A stretch of DNA of 64,000 bases from Spongiivirga citrea (GTDB lineage: Bacteria; Bacteroidota; Bacteroidia; Flavobacteriales; Flavobacteriaceae). Positions 45,332-55,331 of this stretch are shown piece by piece (position 1 is the stretch's first letter; each line of letters begins with the position of its first letter). A model generated the notes under the pieces. That model made no database searches. It saw nothing but the letters and a program-made list of their open reading frames with translations, and was not told where the DNA came from. The translations under genes and the position numbers were made by a program. Where the stretch lies: NCBI RefSeq assembly GCF_010671565.1, contig NZ_JAABOQ010000005.1, positions 1-64,000 of the forward strand, read 5' to 3'.

Positions 45332-47419
45332 TTAACTTATCCCTTCCCCATTCTGTACACCAGCCTCATCAGGATTTACAAATACTAATCTACCTTCAGC
45401 ATTTTCAGTCATTAAAATCATGCCTTCGCTCTCGACACCACGAAGTGCTCTTGGTGCCAAGTTGACTAAAACAGTGACTTGTTTACCAACAATGTCTTCA
45501 GGTTTGAAGCTCTCGGCAATACCCGAAACGATAGTGCGTGTATCAATACCCGTATCAACTTTTAAAACTAATAACTTCTTAGCTTTTGCCATTTTTTCCG
45601 CTTCGATGATGGTTCCTACTCTCATATCAAGTTTGGTAAAATCATCAAAAGCGATGGTCTCTTTTTGCGGCTCTGCAGTTTTGTTTTCTGCTTCGTTTGC
45701 TTTTTTGGTTGCTTCCAATTTATCTAATTGTGCTTGTATTTCTTTGTCTTCTATTTTGCTGAATAGTAGTTCGCTTTTGTTGATGTTGTGACCTGATGGG
45801 ATTAGGATTTCTTTTGATGAAACATCGTCCCAAGAGTTCTCGATACGATTCTCCTGCGTCGAATCACTCGAACTGACATTGAGAATACCCTTAAGCTTAG
45901 CCGATGTAAACGGTAAAAATGGTTCACTTAATACAGCTAATCCCGCGGCAATTTGAAGTGCAACAAACATTACTGTTTTGGTTCGCTCTTCATCCGTTTT
46001 AATGGTTTTCCAAGGCTCTTCATCTGCCAGATATTTATTTCCTAATCTAGCAAGATTCATTAATTCTTGACTCCCTTCTCTAAATCGGTATTTTTCGATA
46101 GAGCTAGCGATGATTTTAGGAAATGCCTTTAGCTGAGCTAATGTTTGCTCATCTATTTCACTAAAAGCAGCAGGTGTTGGTACTTCACCTTGATAATATT
46201 TATGAGTAAGTACGGTAACTCTATTGATGAAATTACCAAAAATGGCAACTAGCTCATTATTGTTTCTCGCTTGAAAATCCTTCCAAGTGAAATCATTATC
46301 CTTATTTTCAGGGGCATTTGCTGTTAAAGTATAGCGAAGTACATCCTGTTTGTCTGGAAATTCTTCTAAATATTCATGCAACCAAACGGCCCAGTTTTTT
46401 GAGGTAGAAAGTTTGTTACCTTCTAAATTCAAAAACTCATTAGCGGGTACATTTTCAGGAAGAATATAGCTTCCTTCTGCCTTTAACATTGATGGAAAAA
46501 TAATACAATGAAAAACGATATTATCCTTACCGATAAAGTGGACTAATTTGGTGTCTTTATCTTTCCAATACGGCTCCCAATCTTTACCTTCACGTGCAGC
46601 CCATTCTTTTGTTGATGAGATATAGCCAATAGGAGCATCAAACCAAACGTACAATACTTTGCCTTCTCCTCCCTTAACAGGAACGGGAATTCCCCAATCA
46701 AGATCGCGGGTTACGGCACGGGGTTTTAATCCGTCATCGATCCAAGATTTGCATTGACCGTATACGTTGGTTTTCCAATCTTTTTTGTGCCCTTTTATAA
46801 TCCACTCCGTTAAAAAATCAGTGTAGCGGTCCAATGGTAAAAACCAATGCTTCGTTTGTTTTAAAGTTGGTTCTGCCCCTGAAACGGTAGATTTAGGATT
46901 GATTAAGTCAGTTGCATTTAGTGAGCTACCGCAATTTTCACATTGGTCACCGTAAGCTTCTTCATTTCCACAGTTAGGACAGATTCCAGTTACAAAACGA
47001 TCCGCTAAAAACTGATCTGCTTCGGCATCGTACAACTGTTCAGTCACTTCTTCGATAAAATCACCTTTGTCGTACAGCGTCTTAAAAAATTCTGATGCGG
47101 TTTCGTGATGTACTTTAGCGGAAGTCCTTGAATAATTATCAAATGCAATTCCGAAATCGTTAAATGACTGTTTGATGATACCATGGTATTTGTCAATTAC
47201 TTCTTGAGGAGAAACACCTTCTTTCTTGGCTTTCATCGGTATTGCAACGCCATGTTCATCGCTACCACAAACGAACAATACATCGTTGTTTGTTAAGCGA
47301 AGAAATCTTGAATAAATATCAGCTGGCACATATACACCTGCCAAATGACCAATATGAATTGGGCCATTGGTGTAGGGTAGTGCGGCTGTAATTGTATAGC
47401 GTTGTTTTGATGCGGACAT
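45332..47419 (-). CDS. metG: Methionyl-tRNA synthetase
   Basis: The 695-residue class I synthetase charges tRNA-Met. Visible landmarks are the HIGH motif as HIGH (residues 22-25), two CPNC/CENC zinc knuckle pairs near residues 145-165, the KMSKS variant GNKLSTSKN, the anticodon-binding helical domain and a C-terminal tRNA-binding domain ([16 protein letters not shown] onward). A Lys/Glu-rich linker joins the last two. The stop codon lies inside the degenerate end of a heptamer array, so the C-terminal Gly-Ile-Ser may have been set by array growth. Confidence 0.97.
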   Translation of the reverse strand: MSASKQRYTITAALPYTNGPIHIGHLAGVYVPADIYSRFLRLTNNDVLFVCGSDEHGVAIPMKAKKEGVSPQEVIDKYHGIIKQSFNDFGIAFDNYSRTSAKVHHETASEFFKTLYDKGDFIEEVTEQLYDAEADQFLADRFVTGICPNCGNEEAYGDQCENCGSSLNATDLINPKSTVSGAEPTLKQTKHWFLPLDRYTDFLTEWIIKGHKKDWKTNVYGQCKSWIDDGLKPRAVTRDLDWGIPVPVKGGEGKVLYVWFDAPIGYISSTKEWAAREGKDWEPYWKDKDTKLVHFIGKDNIVFHCIIFPSMLKAEGSYILPENVPANEFLNLEGNKLSTSKNWAVWLHEYLEEFPDKQDVLRYTLTANAPENKDNDFTWKDFQARNNNELVAIFGNFINRVTVLTHKYYQGEVPTPAAFSEIDEQTLAQLKAFPKIIASSIEKYRFREGSQELMNLARLGNKYLADEEPWKTIKTDEERTKTVMFVALQIAAGLAVLSEPFLPFTSAKLKGILNVSSSDSTQENRIENSWDDVSSKEILIPSGHNINKSELLFSKIEDKEIQAQLDKLEATKKANEAENKTAEPQKETIAFDDFTKLDMRVGTIIEAEKMAKAKKLLVLKVDTGIDTRTIVSGIAESFKPEDIVGKQVTVLVNLAPRALRGVESEGMILMTENAEGRLVFVNPDEAGVQNGEGIS

Positions 47420-47511
47420 AATACGTTTTATGAAGCCACAAAAATAGGATATTAGGTTGGAAAAATTGGTCTTATGATTAGTCGAATGACTTTGTGAAAT
47501 CCCAATGTCTT

Positions 47512-47570
47512 AAATCCCAAATTCCAACATATGATTTTTTGGAATTTGGAATTTGAATTATTGGAATTTG
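47512..47570. repeat. Intergenic heptamer-type repeats with inverted arms
   Basis: AAATCCC AAATTCC (47512-47525) is followed at 47541-47554 by GGAATTT twice and again by TTGGAATTTG at 47561-47570, giving opposed arms with 7-bp periodicity between divergent metG and the crotonase gene. A related element is at 61911-61956. Confidence 0.7.
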
Positions 47571-47649
47571 TTACTTTACCAAAATCGCTTTTTCTTCTGA
47601 TTAATTCTATACGAATAACTGTATTTTTACAAAATCAAAACAATCAATT

Positions 47650-48432
47650 ATGTCATTTCAAAACCTTCTCATAGATATTTCAAATGGTATTGCTACCATA
47701 ACGATTAATAGACCATCTAAGTTAAATGCTTTAAATAAAGCCACAATCGAAGAGCTTCATGAGGCAATTAAAAGCGCAAATAATGATTCCCAAGTAAAGG
47801 TGATTATTCTAACTGGAAGTGGAGAAAAGGCCTTTGTTGCGGGTGCCGATATTTCTGAATTCGCTCACTTTTCAGTGAATGAAGGTGATAGATTAGCCGC
47901 CAAAGGTCAGGAATTGCTTTTTGATTTTGTTCAGAATTTGTCAACCCCCATAATCGCGGCGGTCAACGGTTTTGCACTTGGTGGTGGACTGGAATTGGCA
48001 ATGGCCTGTCATTTTAGATTGGCTAGCGACAATGCTAAAATGGGACTTCCGGAAGTTTCCTTAGGTGTTATTCCCGGATACGGTGGTACACAGCGTTTAC
48101 CACAATTAATTGGGAAAGGTCGAGCTATGGAATTGGTAATGACGGCAGGAATGATTAACGCGGAAAAGGCGCTTTCATATGGATTAGTAAATTATGTTAC
48201 AACTCAAGAAGAATTACTTCCAACATGCCACAAAATAGCTGGCAAAATTATGCGAAACTCCAGTGTCGCAATCGGTAAAGCAATCAATGCAGTAAATGCT
48301 AACTACAAAGATGGTGTAAACGGCTTTGAAACCGAAATTGAAAACTTTGGTGCTTGCTTTGGTACAGAGGATTTTAAGGAAGGTACGACCGCATTCTTAG
48401 AAAAACGCCAAGCCAATTTTCCAGGAAAATAA
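47650..48432 (+). CDS. Enoyl-CoA hydratase/isomerase family protein
   Basis: The 260-residue crotonase-fold protein should be cytoplasmic. The oxyanion-hole segments GADISEF and NGFALGGGLELAMACH are present, and both catalytic acids of classical hydratases can be placed: the Glu of GGGLELAM and the Glu of GLPEVSLGVIPGYGGTQ. It is thus competent for hydration of 2-enoyl-CoA, in beta-oxidation or short-chain acid metabolism, for which the nearby scoAB genes are a possible partner. It is transcribed divergently from metG. Confidence 0.93.
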   Translation: MSFQNLLIDISNGIATITINRPSKLNALNKATIEELHEAIKSANNDSQVKVIILTGSGEKAFVAGADISEFAHFSVNEGDRLAAKGQELLFDFVQNLSTPIIAAVNGFALGGGLELAMACHFRLASDNAKMGLPEVSLGVIPGYGGTQRLPQLIGKGRAMELVMTAGMINAEKALSYGLVNYVTTQEELLPTCHKIAGKIMRNSSVAIGKAINAVNANYKDGVNGFETEIENFGACFGTEDFKEGTTAFLEKRQANFPGK

Positions 48433-48454
48433 GCGTATTAATGATTTACGGATT

Positions 48455-49879
48455 TTAGGTAAGTTCCCAACCTTTACGATAAACACCATTTACCCATTGG
48501 TTGGCTTTATCCCAATTGGTTACTTTCATATTGATACCATCCCACATAATCTTTTTACGACCAGGATAATTATATGGTGCCCAATGTGTCGGTGTTTTTC
48601 CTTCTTGTAATACTTTATATTGATAGGCTTTTATTGCCAAGTTTCCCATTAGAACAGCTTCTGTAAGTGGTCCAGAAATAGAAAAATCTGAGGATGCTTT
48701 TCCTCCAGTTAAACAGGCATTTACAAAATTGGCATGATGTCCTCCAGTAGCTCCTTCAACACGATCTAAGGTTGGTTCTGGTGCTTTAAAAATTTTGTTT
48801 AATGAAGAGGGTAAAAGCCTTAAATTTTGAGAATAAGTATCAGCCACTAAAATACCGCGAGTACCATAAATTACGGATCCACCATCCCAGTTTCCTATAG
48901 TCTCACCATCCTTTAATTCGTCCGGCAGGTCGGGCATTAATCCACCGTCATACCAGTTTAATGCTATTTCTCCGTGCTCCTCATGATCAAATTTCAATCT
49001 AACAATTGAAGACGATGGACAAGAAGCTACATAATCCGCTTCATGAAAATCTCCAACCCAATTGGTGGTGCAACTTGCCTCTGCTTCGGTAGGGTAGCCA
49101 AGACCCAGAACGCTAAATGGAGTTTCCATAATATGACATCCCATATCACCTAATGCTCCTGTTCCAAAATCCCACCAGCCACGCCATTTAAATGGCAAAT
49201 AAGCTGGATTATAATCCCTTTTTGCAGCTGGTCCTAACCATAGATCCCAATCTAATGTCTTAGGAATTTTATGTTTCCCTTTAGGAGTTGGAATACCCTG
49301 TGGCCATACTGGTCTATTGGTCCAGCAATCTACTTTATATACTTTGCCTATAATTCCTGAAGCGATCCATTCTTTTGCAAGACGACTACCATCACTTGAT
49401 GCTCCTTGATTTCCCATTTGAGTTACAACACCGTTGGCTTTTGCCGCCTCAGTCATCATTCGAGCTTCACGTATGTTATGCGTCAATGGTTTTTCAACAT
49501 AAGCATGCTTTTTCTCCCGAATAAATGGTAAAGCAATAGTGGCATGCGTATGATCTGGTGTAGCAACTACTATGGCATCAATATCTTTTAAATGTTTATC
49601 ATATACCTTTCTAAAATCCTTGTATTTTGCAACTTCAGGCAGTGCGTCAAAGGTTCCTTTTGCTCGGGCAAAATCAACATCGCAAAATGAAACGAACTTT
49701 ACCTTTTTGGTTTCATATAGACGCCTAAGATCTCCTTGACCTTGACCGCCTGCTCCAAATCCTGCAACGTATAAAGTGTCGCTTGGTGGAACATGCCCTT
49801 TTCCTAAAACAAAACTAGGGATAATACTGAAAGCCGCTCCTGCAGCTGCAGAATTTTTGATAAAAGTTCTTCTTTTCAT
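48455..49879 (-). CDS. Gfo/Idh/MocA family oxidoreductase with Tat-like signal
   Basis: The 474-residue protein begins MKRRTFIKNSAAAG, a twin-arginine signal, so it would be folded with its NAD(P) in the cytoplasm and exported. The nucleotide-binding segment is VAGFGAGGQGQGDL and the family motif EKPLTHN (with Lys) follows. The C-terminal substrate domain is long, as in exported members of Bacteroidota. The substrate is probably a sugar or sugar acid; no neighbour helps to narrow it. It is convergent with the crotonase gene, 22 bp apart. Confidence 0.92.
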   Translation of the reverse strand: MKRRTFIKNSAAAGAAFSIIPSFVLGKGHVPPSDTLYVAGFGAGGQGQGDLRRLYETKKVKFVSFCDVDFARAKGTFDALPEVAKYKDFRKVYDKHLKDIDAIVVATPDHTHATIALPFIREKKHAYVEKPLTHNIREARMMTEAAKANGVVTQMGNQGASSDGSRLAKEWIASGIIGKVYKVDCWTNRPVWPQGIPTPKGKHKIPKTLDWDLWLGPAAKRDYNPAYLPFKWRGWWDFGTGALGDMGCHIMETPFSVLGLGYPTEAEASCTTNWVGDFHEADYVASCPSSSIVRLKFDHEEHGEIALNWYDGGLMPDLPDELKDGETIGNWDGGSVIYGTRGILVADTYSQNLRLLPSSLNKIFKAPEPTLDRVEGATGGHHANFVNACLTGGKASSDFSISGPLTEAVLMGNLAIKAYQYKVLQEGKTPTHWAPYNYPGRKKIMWDGINMKVTNWDKANQWVNGVYRKGWELT

Positions 49880-50041
49880 TTTTGGTTGATGGTATTAGTT
49901 TGATGAAGTTAGCTAAAAAAGTAAAGTTTCGAAAATTGTTAAGAACTAAAGAAGTGTATTTAACATTTTTCAATATCCGATTTTCTTATTTTTGAGGTGA
50001 AGATTCCCCGCTAATTTTCTCTATTCCCCGTTTTTATTAAA

Positions 50042-51115
50042 ATGAATAATGACACTAAGGTCAAAGGTCGAGGTGCGCAACAAAATGTACATAATAGATT
50101 TCTTGAAAATGTGTACGAAACCCGTGATGATTTTTTAGAATATTGCCGAATCAATCAAGAGGAGGTCGATAATAACAACTCACGTTATCTACCAGTTTTT
50201 CCAAAAACGATCGTTAATAAAGTAACAAGTCCCGATGTGGGAATGATGTATAGTATGAACCCCTATCAAGGCTGTGAGCATGGATGTATTTATTGTTATG
50301 CTAGAAATACTCATGAATATTGGGGTTATAGTGCAGGACTTGATTTTGAAAGAAGAATTCTTGTCAAAAAGAATGCGCCAGAACTACTTGAAAAGAAAAT
50401 ACGCCGTAAAAAGTGGAAAGCATATCCGATAGTGATGTCGGGAAATACGGATTGTTATCAGCCTGCAGAGCAGCAATTTAAAATAACTAGAGCTTGTCTT
50501 AAAGTATTTTTAAAATATAAACATCCTGTTGGGATGATTACCAAAAATGCGTTAATACTTCGTGATCTTGATGTTTTGTGCGAGTTGCAGAAAGATAATT
50601 TAATTGGTGTCAATGTATCTATTACATCACTTTCAGAAGAAACCAGAAGGATTTTAGAACCAAGAACAACAACTATCAAAAAAAGATTGCAAACTGTAAA
50701 AACCTTATCGGAAAATGGGATTCCTGTTAATGTGATGATCGCTCCAATTATTCCATCAATTAATAGCCATGAGATATTAAATTTAGCTAAGGCTGCGAAG
50801 GATCATGGTGCGAGATCGATTGCATTTACGGTTGTGCATTTAAATGGAGCTATTGGGCAAATCTTCTCAGACTGGATACAAAAAACGATGCCAGATCGGG
50901 CGGATAAGGTCTTGAATCAAATTAAAGAATGTCATGGAGGCACTTTAAATGATAGTCGATTTGGAAAGCGAAAAGCAGGAGAGGGAAGGATCGCTGAACA
51001 ATTACATAGTATGATGGAGCTGGCTAGAATGAAGTATTTTAAAGATGGAAAAATGCCAGCACTTAATACCGATTTGCATAGGGAGCATAAAGATGGACAG
51101 ATGCGGTTGTTTTAG
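50042..51115 (+). CDS. PA0069-family radical SAM protein
   Basis: The 357-residue protein has a radical SAM cluster motif CEHGCIYC (Cys78, Cys82, Cys85) followed by YARNTHEYWG, which matches the PA0069 group related to spore photoproduct lyases. The barrel continues with SGNTDCYQPAE and the PIIPSIN segment. Members are usually annotated without known substrate; DNA or RNA photoproduct repair is suggested by relatives only. The N-terminus has KGRGAQQNVHNRF, common in this subgroup. It stands alone. Confidence 0.92.
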   Translation: MNNDTKVKGRGAQQNVHNRFLENVYETRDDFLEYCRINQEEVDNNNSRYLPVFPKTIVNKVTSPDVGMMYSMNPYQGCEHGCIYCYARNTHEYWGYSAGLDFERRILVKKNAPELLEKKIRRKKWKAYPIVMSGNTDCYQPAEQQFKITRACLKVFLKYKHPVGMITKNALILRDLDVLCELQKDNLIGVNVSITSLSEETRRILEPRTTTIKKRLQTVKTLSENGIPVNVMIAPIIPSINSHEILNLAKAAKDHGARSIAFTVVHLNGAIGQIFSDWIQKTMPDRADKVLNQIKECHGGTLNDSRFGKRKAGEGRIAEQLHSMMELARMKYFKDGKMPALNTDLHREHKDGQMRLF

Positions 51116-51157
51116 CCCAAAAGTGTAAAAGCAGAAAGTTTTAATTCAAAAGAACTA

Positions 51158-51295
51158 TGTCACTTCGAGTGTTTTTCGGCTGAACTATGAGGAAGAAAAA
51201 TGTATCGAGAACCATCCGAAGATGAATATTTAAATGTGCTAACTCCGGGTCTCGATACATTTTCCTTCGTGCCTCGGAAAACACTCAACCTGACA
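51158..51295. repeat. Large imperfect palindromic intergenic element
   Basis: The outer arms (TGTCACTTCGAGTG at the left and the complement of CACTCAACCTGACA at the right) and inner arms (AAAATGTATCGAGA at 51197-51210, exact complement at 51250-51263) fold this 138-bp stretch into a long hairpin. It has no coding look. A half copy stands at 59253-59308. It resembles a MITE or REP-like element. Confidence 0.8.
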
Positions 51296-51328
51296 TCCTC
51301 AATGTTGGATTTTGACAAGGCTGAATAT

Positions 51329-51985
51329 CTAATCAATAGCCATCTCTGGAATATCTCCTTCAACTATCAAATTTCCTTCTGTTGCTTTTTTAATCTCTTC
51401 GACTGATACTCCAGGTGCGCGTTCTAATAGTCTAAAACCATTTTTAGTTACTTCTAAAACCGCAAGATTGCTTACTACCTTCTTAACACATCCAACTCCG
51501 GTAAGGGGTAAACTACATTTTTTTAGGAGTTTTGATTCACCACGCTTATTAGTATGCATCATGGCAACAATAATATTTTCTGCGGATGCAACTAAGTCCA
51601 TTGCCCCGCCCATACCTTTTACCATTTTTCCAGGAATTTTCCAGTTCGCAATATCTCCATTTTCAGCGACTTCCATAGCTCCGAGAATTGTAAGATGAAC
51701 ATGTTGACCTCGGATCATTCCAAAGCTAGTTGCAGAGTCAAAAAAAGAAGCTCCAGGTAAAGTAGTTATTGTTTGTTTTCCGGCATTGATAATATCGGCA
51801 TCTTCTTCTCCTTCAAATGGGAAAGGTCCCATTCCTAAAACGCCATTTTCGCTTTGAAATTCAACTTCAATATCATCACGCACAAAATTAGCCACTAATG
51901 TTGGTATTCCGATTCCTAAGTTTACATAGTAACCGTCTTTTACTTCTTTTGCAATGCGTTTTGCAATTCCATTTTTATCCAACAT
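51329..51985 (-). CDS. scoB: 3-oxoacid CoA-transferase subunit B
   Basis: The 218-residue subunit has NLGIGIPT near residue 22 and the catalytic glutamate in SENGVLGMG (Glu46), which forms the glutamyl-CoA intermediate. With subunit A it moves CoA from succinyl-CoA to acetoacetate or similar acids. It begins directly after subunit A, with only 2 bp between the stop and this start. Confidence 0.95.
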   Translation of the reverse strand: MLDKNGIAKRIAKEVKDGYYVNLGIGIPTLVANFVRDDIEVEFQSENGVLGMGPFPFEGEEDADIINAGKQTITTLPGASFFDSATSFGMIRGQHVHLTILGAMEVAENGDIANWKIPGKMVKGMGGAMDLVASAENIIVAMMHTNKRGESKLLKKCSLPLTGVGCVKKVVSNLAVLEVTKNGFRLLERAPGVSVEEIKKATEGNLIVEGDIPEMAID

Positions 51986-51987
51986 AA

Positions 51988-52689
51988 CTAACTTCTTTGT
52001 CTTACGGTTCGTTGCTCAATTCTCTTTTCATATATCTGTCCTTGAAAAATACGCTGGACAAATATTCCAGGAATATGAATCTGATTTGGGTCTAATGTCC
52101 CAGCAGGAACAAGTTCTTCGACTTCAGCAACTGTTATTTTAGCAGCGCCGCACATACAAGGGTTAAAATTACGTGCCGTACCCTTAAAAATGAGATTTCC
52201 GGCCTCATCACCTTTCCAGGCTTTAACAAAGGCAAAATCTGCTTTAAAAGCATGCTCTAAAACATACATCTTGCCATCAAACTCCCGAGTTTCTTTGCCT
52301 TCTGCCACTTCTGTGCCATAGCCTGCTGGTGTGTAAATTGCAGGAAAACCGCCTTGTGCTGCTCTACAACGTTCGGCCAAGGTGCCTTGTGGTATTAGTT
52401 CAACATCCAACTCACCGCTAAGCATTTGGCGTTCAAATTCATCGTTTTCACCTACGTAAGATGAGATCATTTTTTTAATTTGCTTTTGCTGAAGTAGTAA
52501 GCCTAGTCCGAAATCATCAACTCCCGCATTGTTTGATATGCAAGTAAGGTCTTTTACACCTAAGGCTACTAATTTTGCGATACTATTTTCTGGGATTCCG
52601 CAGAGTCCAAAGCCTCCTAACATCATAGTCATTCCGCTAGAAACACCTCTTAATGCCTCGTCTACACCACTTACGGTTTTCTTGATCAT
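51988..52689 (-). CDS. scoA: 3-oxoacid CoA-transferase subunit A
   Basis: I choose the ATG at 52687-52689 (233 residues), since the product then begins MIKKTVSGVDEAL as in the family; the frame continues to 52740 with unlike residues. The Gly-rich segment MLGGFGLCGIPEN and the NNAGVDDFGLG segment are those of subunit A. It forms the heterotetramer with the adjacent scoB product and links ketone body and short-chain acid metabolism to the TCA cycle. Confidence 0.95.
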   Translation of the reverse strand: MIKKTVSGVDEALRGVSSGMTMMLGGFGLCGIPENSIAKLVALGVKDLTCISNNAGVDDFGLGLLLQQKQIKKMISSYVGENDEFERQMLSGELDVELIPQGTLAERCRAAQGGFPAIYTPAGYGTEVAEGKETREFDGKMYVLEHAFKADFAFVKAWKGDEAGNLIFKGTARNFNPCMCGAAKITVAEVEELVPAGTLDPNQIHIPGIFVQRIFQGQIYEKRIEQRTVRQRS

Positions 52690-52824
52690 TATCTGATTTG
52701 TTTGTAGCTGAAAAATACAAAAAATGAGGCCGAAAGCCAATGATTTAAGCGGCTAAAAGCAAGTTGATTTTATTAAAAACTACGGAGAAGTGGAATAAAG
52801 ATTTTAGACCAGACTATTAATTGC

Positions 52825-52911
52825 TCGTCATGCTGAACTTGTTTCAGCATCGCATTGCTCGAGCTAGTTGGAGTGTTTTGCTGAGACCCTGAAATAAATT
52901 CAGGGTGACGA
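52825..52911. repeat. Dispersed intergenic element with inverted ends
   Basis: The ends TCGTCATGCTGAA and TTCAGGGTGACGA are near-perfect complements. Inside are two smaller hairpins: GCTGAA/TTCAGC and CCCTGAA/TTCAGGG around an AATAAA-type loop. This is a type seen repeatedly between genes of many Bacteroidota. It occupies the middle of the 299-bp gap between scoA and the PBP gene, which otherwise holds nothing I can name. Confidence 0.7.
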
Positions 52912-52988
52912 AGGTCTTTATTTCTTACAAAGAAGGATCAAAATAATAAAATACCTAAATTCAAAGTTTCATTAGTATGATTGAGAAA

Positions 52989-55325
52989 TTATGGTCTTCC
53001 AAATAAATCTTCGGCTTCTTTAACTTCTTTAGGAACAGGAATGGAATCAGTTTCTTTTTTAGTACAATCTAGATTAATGTTCATTCGCTCGGGCTTTTTA
53101 AACTCACCTTTAGAAACATTAAGGTCCTTATCAGCATAGCATTTTTTCATGTACAATGCCCATATTGGTAATGCCATAGAGCCACCTTGTCCGTAGTTAA
53201 TACTTGCAAAACGTGCGGCTCGATCTTCGGCACCAACCCATACCCCAGTAACTAAATTAGGAACCATACCCATAAACCACCCGTCCGAATGGCTTTGAGT
53301 CGTCCCTGTTTTTCCTGCAATAGGATTATCAAACTGATATGGGTACCCAGTAACAACCTCTTTGTAATCAGCCCTATTTTTATTATATGAGTGACGTAAT
53401 CTAGCTCCTGAACCTCCTTTTGTTACACCTTCTAATAATCTGACCGTCGCGTAAGCAGATTCTCGAGACAATACGTCTCTTGTTTCAGGTGTAAATTCAT
53501 ATAGAACAGAACCATATTTATCTTCAATTCTGGTAACCATAACCGGTTTTACATAAATACCTTCGTTGGCAAACATACCATAGGCTCCTACCATTTCAAA
53601 CAGGCTAACATCTGGTGTTCCCAGTGCTATTGAAGGAACAGGAAGAACTTCACTTTTAATTCCTGAGCGTCTCGCTAAATTTGCTACTTGCCTTGGGCCA
53701 ACCATGTCCATTAATTTTGCTGTTATGGTGTTTGTAGATGTTGCTAAGCCTTTTGTAAGCGTCATCATATCGCCATATTTATCTCCTACATTTTTGGGAG
53801 TCCAAGGCTCAGGATTACCATATTTGTTGGCAGGAATAGTGATTTGTACATTCGGATATTCTTGACAAGGTGATAATTTTAATTGATCGATCGCAGTGGC
53901 ATATACAAATGGCTTAAAGGTCGAACCTACCTGGCGTTTTTGTTGCTTTACAGCGTCATACTTAAAATGCTTAAAGTTGATACCACCAACCCAAACTTTT
54001 ACATGCCCAGTTTGCGGCTGCATACTCATGACACCTGTTTGCAAAAAGTGCTTATAATATCGTATTGAATCTAAAGGAGTCATTACAGTGTCGATATCAC
54101 CTTTCCAGGAAAAGACACGCATTTCTGTTTTTCTTTTAAAAGAAGCACGGATTTCATTTTCAGCAATTCCTTCTTTTTTCATTTTTTTCCAGCGCTCAGA
54201 GCGTTGTATAGCACCTTCCATTATCCGATTGATATCGGGTTGTTCTATATCGTAAAAAGGAGCTTTCGGATTTCGTTTTGGAGTATTTTGATGGAAGAAC
54301 TCAGCTTGCAAACGAGGCATGTGCTCTTTCATCGCTTCCTCTGCATAGGCTTGCATTTTAGAATCGATGGTAGTGTAGATTTTAAGACCATCACGATCGA
54401 TATTGTAAAATGAGCCATCTGGTTTTTTGTTATCTCTACTCCAATTACTAACAAAACCCCTTAAATATTGACGAAAATAAGTCGCCATACCTTCATCATG
54501 ACTTTGAGGTGAAAAACTCGTTTTCATTGGAATCTTTTGAAAAGAATCTTTTTCTTTTTCAGTTAAATATCCGTTTTCATACATCTGTACAAAAACTTGA
54601 TTACGACGCCCAAGCGACTTTTTCATCGATATTTCCCTTACAGGATTATATTGTCGCGGATTTTTTAACATAGCAACCAAAACTGCCGATTCTTCTTGTA
54701 ATAGGTCTTTTGGTTCTTTTTGAAAATAGATATTGGAAGCTGATTGAATTCCAACCGCATTAAAGTAGAAATCCATTTTATTCAAGTACATTGCGATCAA
54801 CTCCTCCTTTGTGTATTGACGTTCGAGACGGATAGAAATTACCCACTCCTTAATTTTTTGCTTGACTCGACCTGCAAACCCTTTATTTCGTTCGCCAGTA
54901 AATAATAGTTTTGATAACTGCTGAGTTATAGTACTTGCACCACCTCTAGTTCCTAAAAAAGCAGTTGCACGAAGTGTACCTCGTGCGTCAATACCTGAAT
55001 GTGAATAATATCGTTGATCCTCAGTTGAAATTAAAGCTTTGACCAGATTTTCGGGAAGATCCTTGTAAAGTACCGGTGTTCTGTTTTCATATGCATATTT
55101 ACCAATGACTTTTCCATCTATCGAAATTACTTCAGTAGCAAGATTTGTTTTTGGATTTTCAAGTTCTTCAAAGGTTGGCATTTCTCCAAAAGCACCCCAA
55201 GAAGCAAGTACAAATAACATTAAGAATGTAAAAATACCGACTCCAAATGTTATCCAAAACCATTTGATGTATTTCCAATTCCCTTTAAACCAACCATCGG
55301 ATTTTTTTGCTGTTTTCTTCGCCAT
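52989..55325 (-). CDS. mrcA: Class A penicillin-binding protein (PBP1A-like)
   Basis: The 778-residue bifunctional peptidoglycan synthase has a short cytoplasmic Lys-rich tail, one membrane helix (about 21-45), a GT51 glycosyltransferase domain with catalytic Glu102 in STEDQRYYSHSG and RGGASTITQQL, and a transpeptidase domain with SxxK as GSTFKPF (Ser468), STN and GKTGTTQSHSD. It builds and cross-links glycan strands in the periplasm. It lies 6 bp after gldH, so wall synthesis and gliding genes share a transcript. Confidence 0.95.
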   Translation of the reverse strand: MAKKTAKKSDGWFKGNWKYIKWFWITFGVGIFTFLMLFVLASWGAFGEMPTFEELENPKTNLATEVISIDGKVIGKYAYENRTPVLYKDLPENLVKALISTEDQRYYSHSGIDARGTLRATAFLGTRGGASTITQQLSKLLFTGERNKGFAGRVKQKIKEWVISIRLERQYTKEELIAMYLNKMDFYFNAVGIQSASNIYFQKEPKDLLQEESAVLVAMLKNPRQYNPVREISMKKSLGRRNQVFVQMYENGYLTEKEKDSFQKIPMKTSFSPQSHDEGMATYFRQYLRGFVSNWSRDNKKPDGSFYNIDRDGLKIYTTIDSKMQAYAEEAMKEHMPRLQAEFFHQNTPKRNPKAPFYDIEQPDINRIMEGAIQRSERWKKMKKEGIAENEIRASFKRKTEMRVFSWKGDIDTVMTPLDSIRYYKHFLQTGVMSMQPQTGHVKVWVGGINFKHFKYDAVKQQKRQVGSTFKPFVYATAIDQLKLSPCQEYPNVQITIPANKYGNPEPWTPKNVGDKYGDMMTLTKGLATSTNTITAKLMDMVGPRQVANLARRSGIKSEVLPVPSIALGTPDVSLFEMVGAYGMFANEGIYVKPVMVTRIEDKYGSVLYEFTPETRDVLSRESAYATVRLLEGVTKGGSGARLRHSYNKNRADYKEVVTGYPYQFDNPIAGKTGTTQSHSDGWFMGMVPNLVTGVWVGAEDRAARFASINYGQGGSMALPIWALYMKKCYADKDLNVSKGEFKKPERMNINLDCTKKETDSIPVPKEVKEAEDLFGRP

Positions 55326-55331
55326 GATCTT

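Noticed and set aside
45124-45465. Plus-strand frame of 113 codons across the heptamer array
   Set aside because: A 7-bp repeat read in triplets gives a repeating peptide (ANCQLPT-type). It overlaps both tex and metG ends; no sign of selection as protein.
51200-51406. Plus-strand frame of 68 codons
   Set aside because: It runs through the palindromic element and into the 3' end of scoB on the other strand, so it is a shadow.
52690-52740. N-terminal extension of scoA
   Set aside because: Residues do not match the family, and the ATG at 52689 gives the usual N-terminus.
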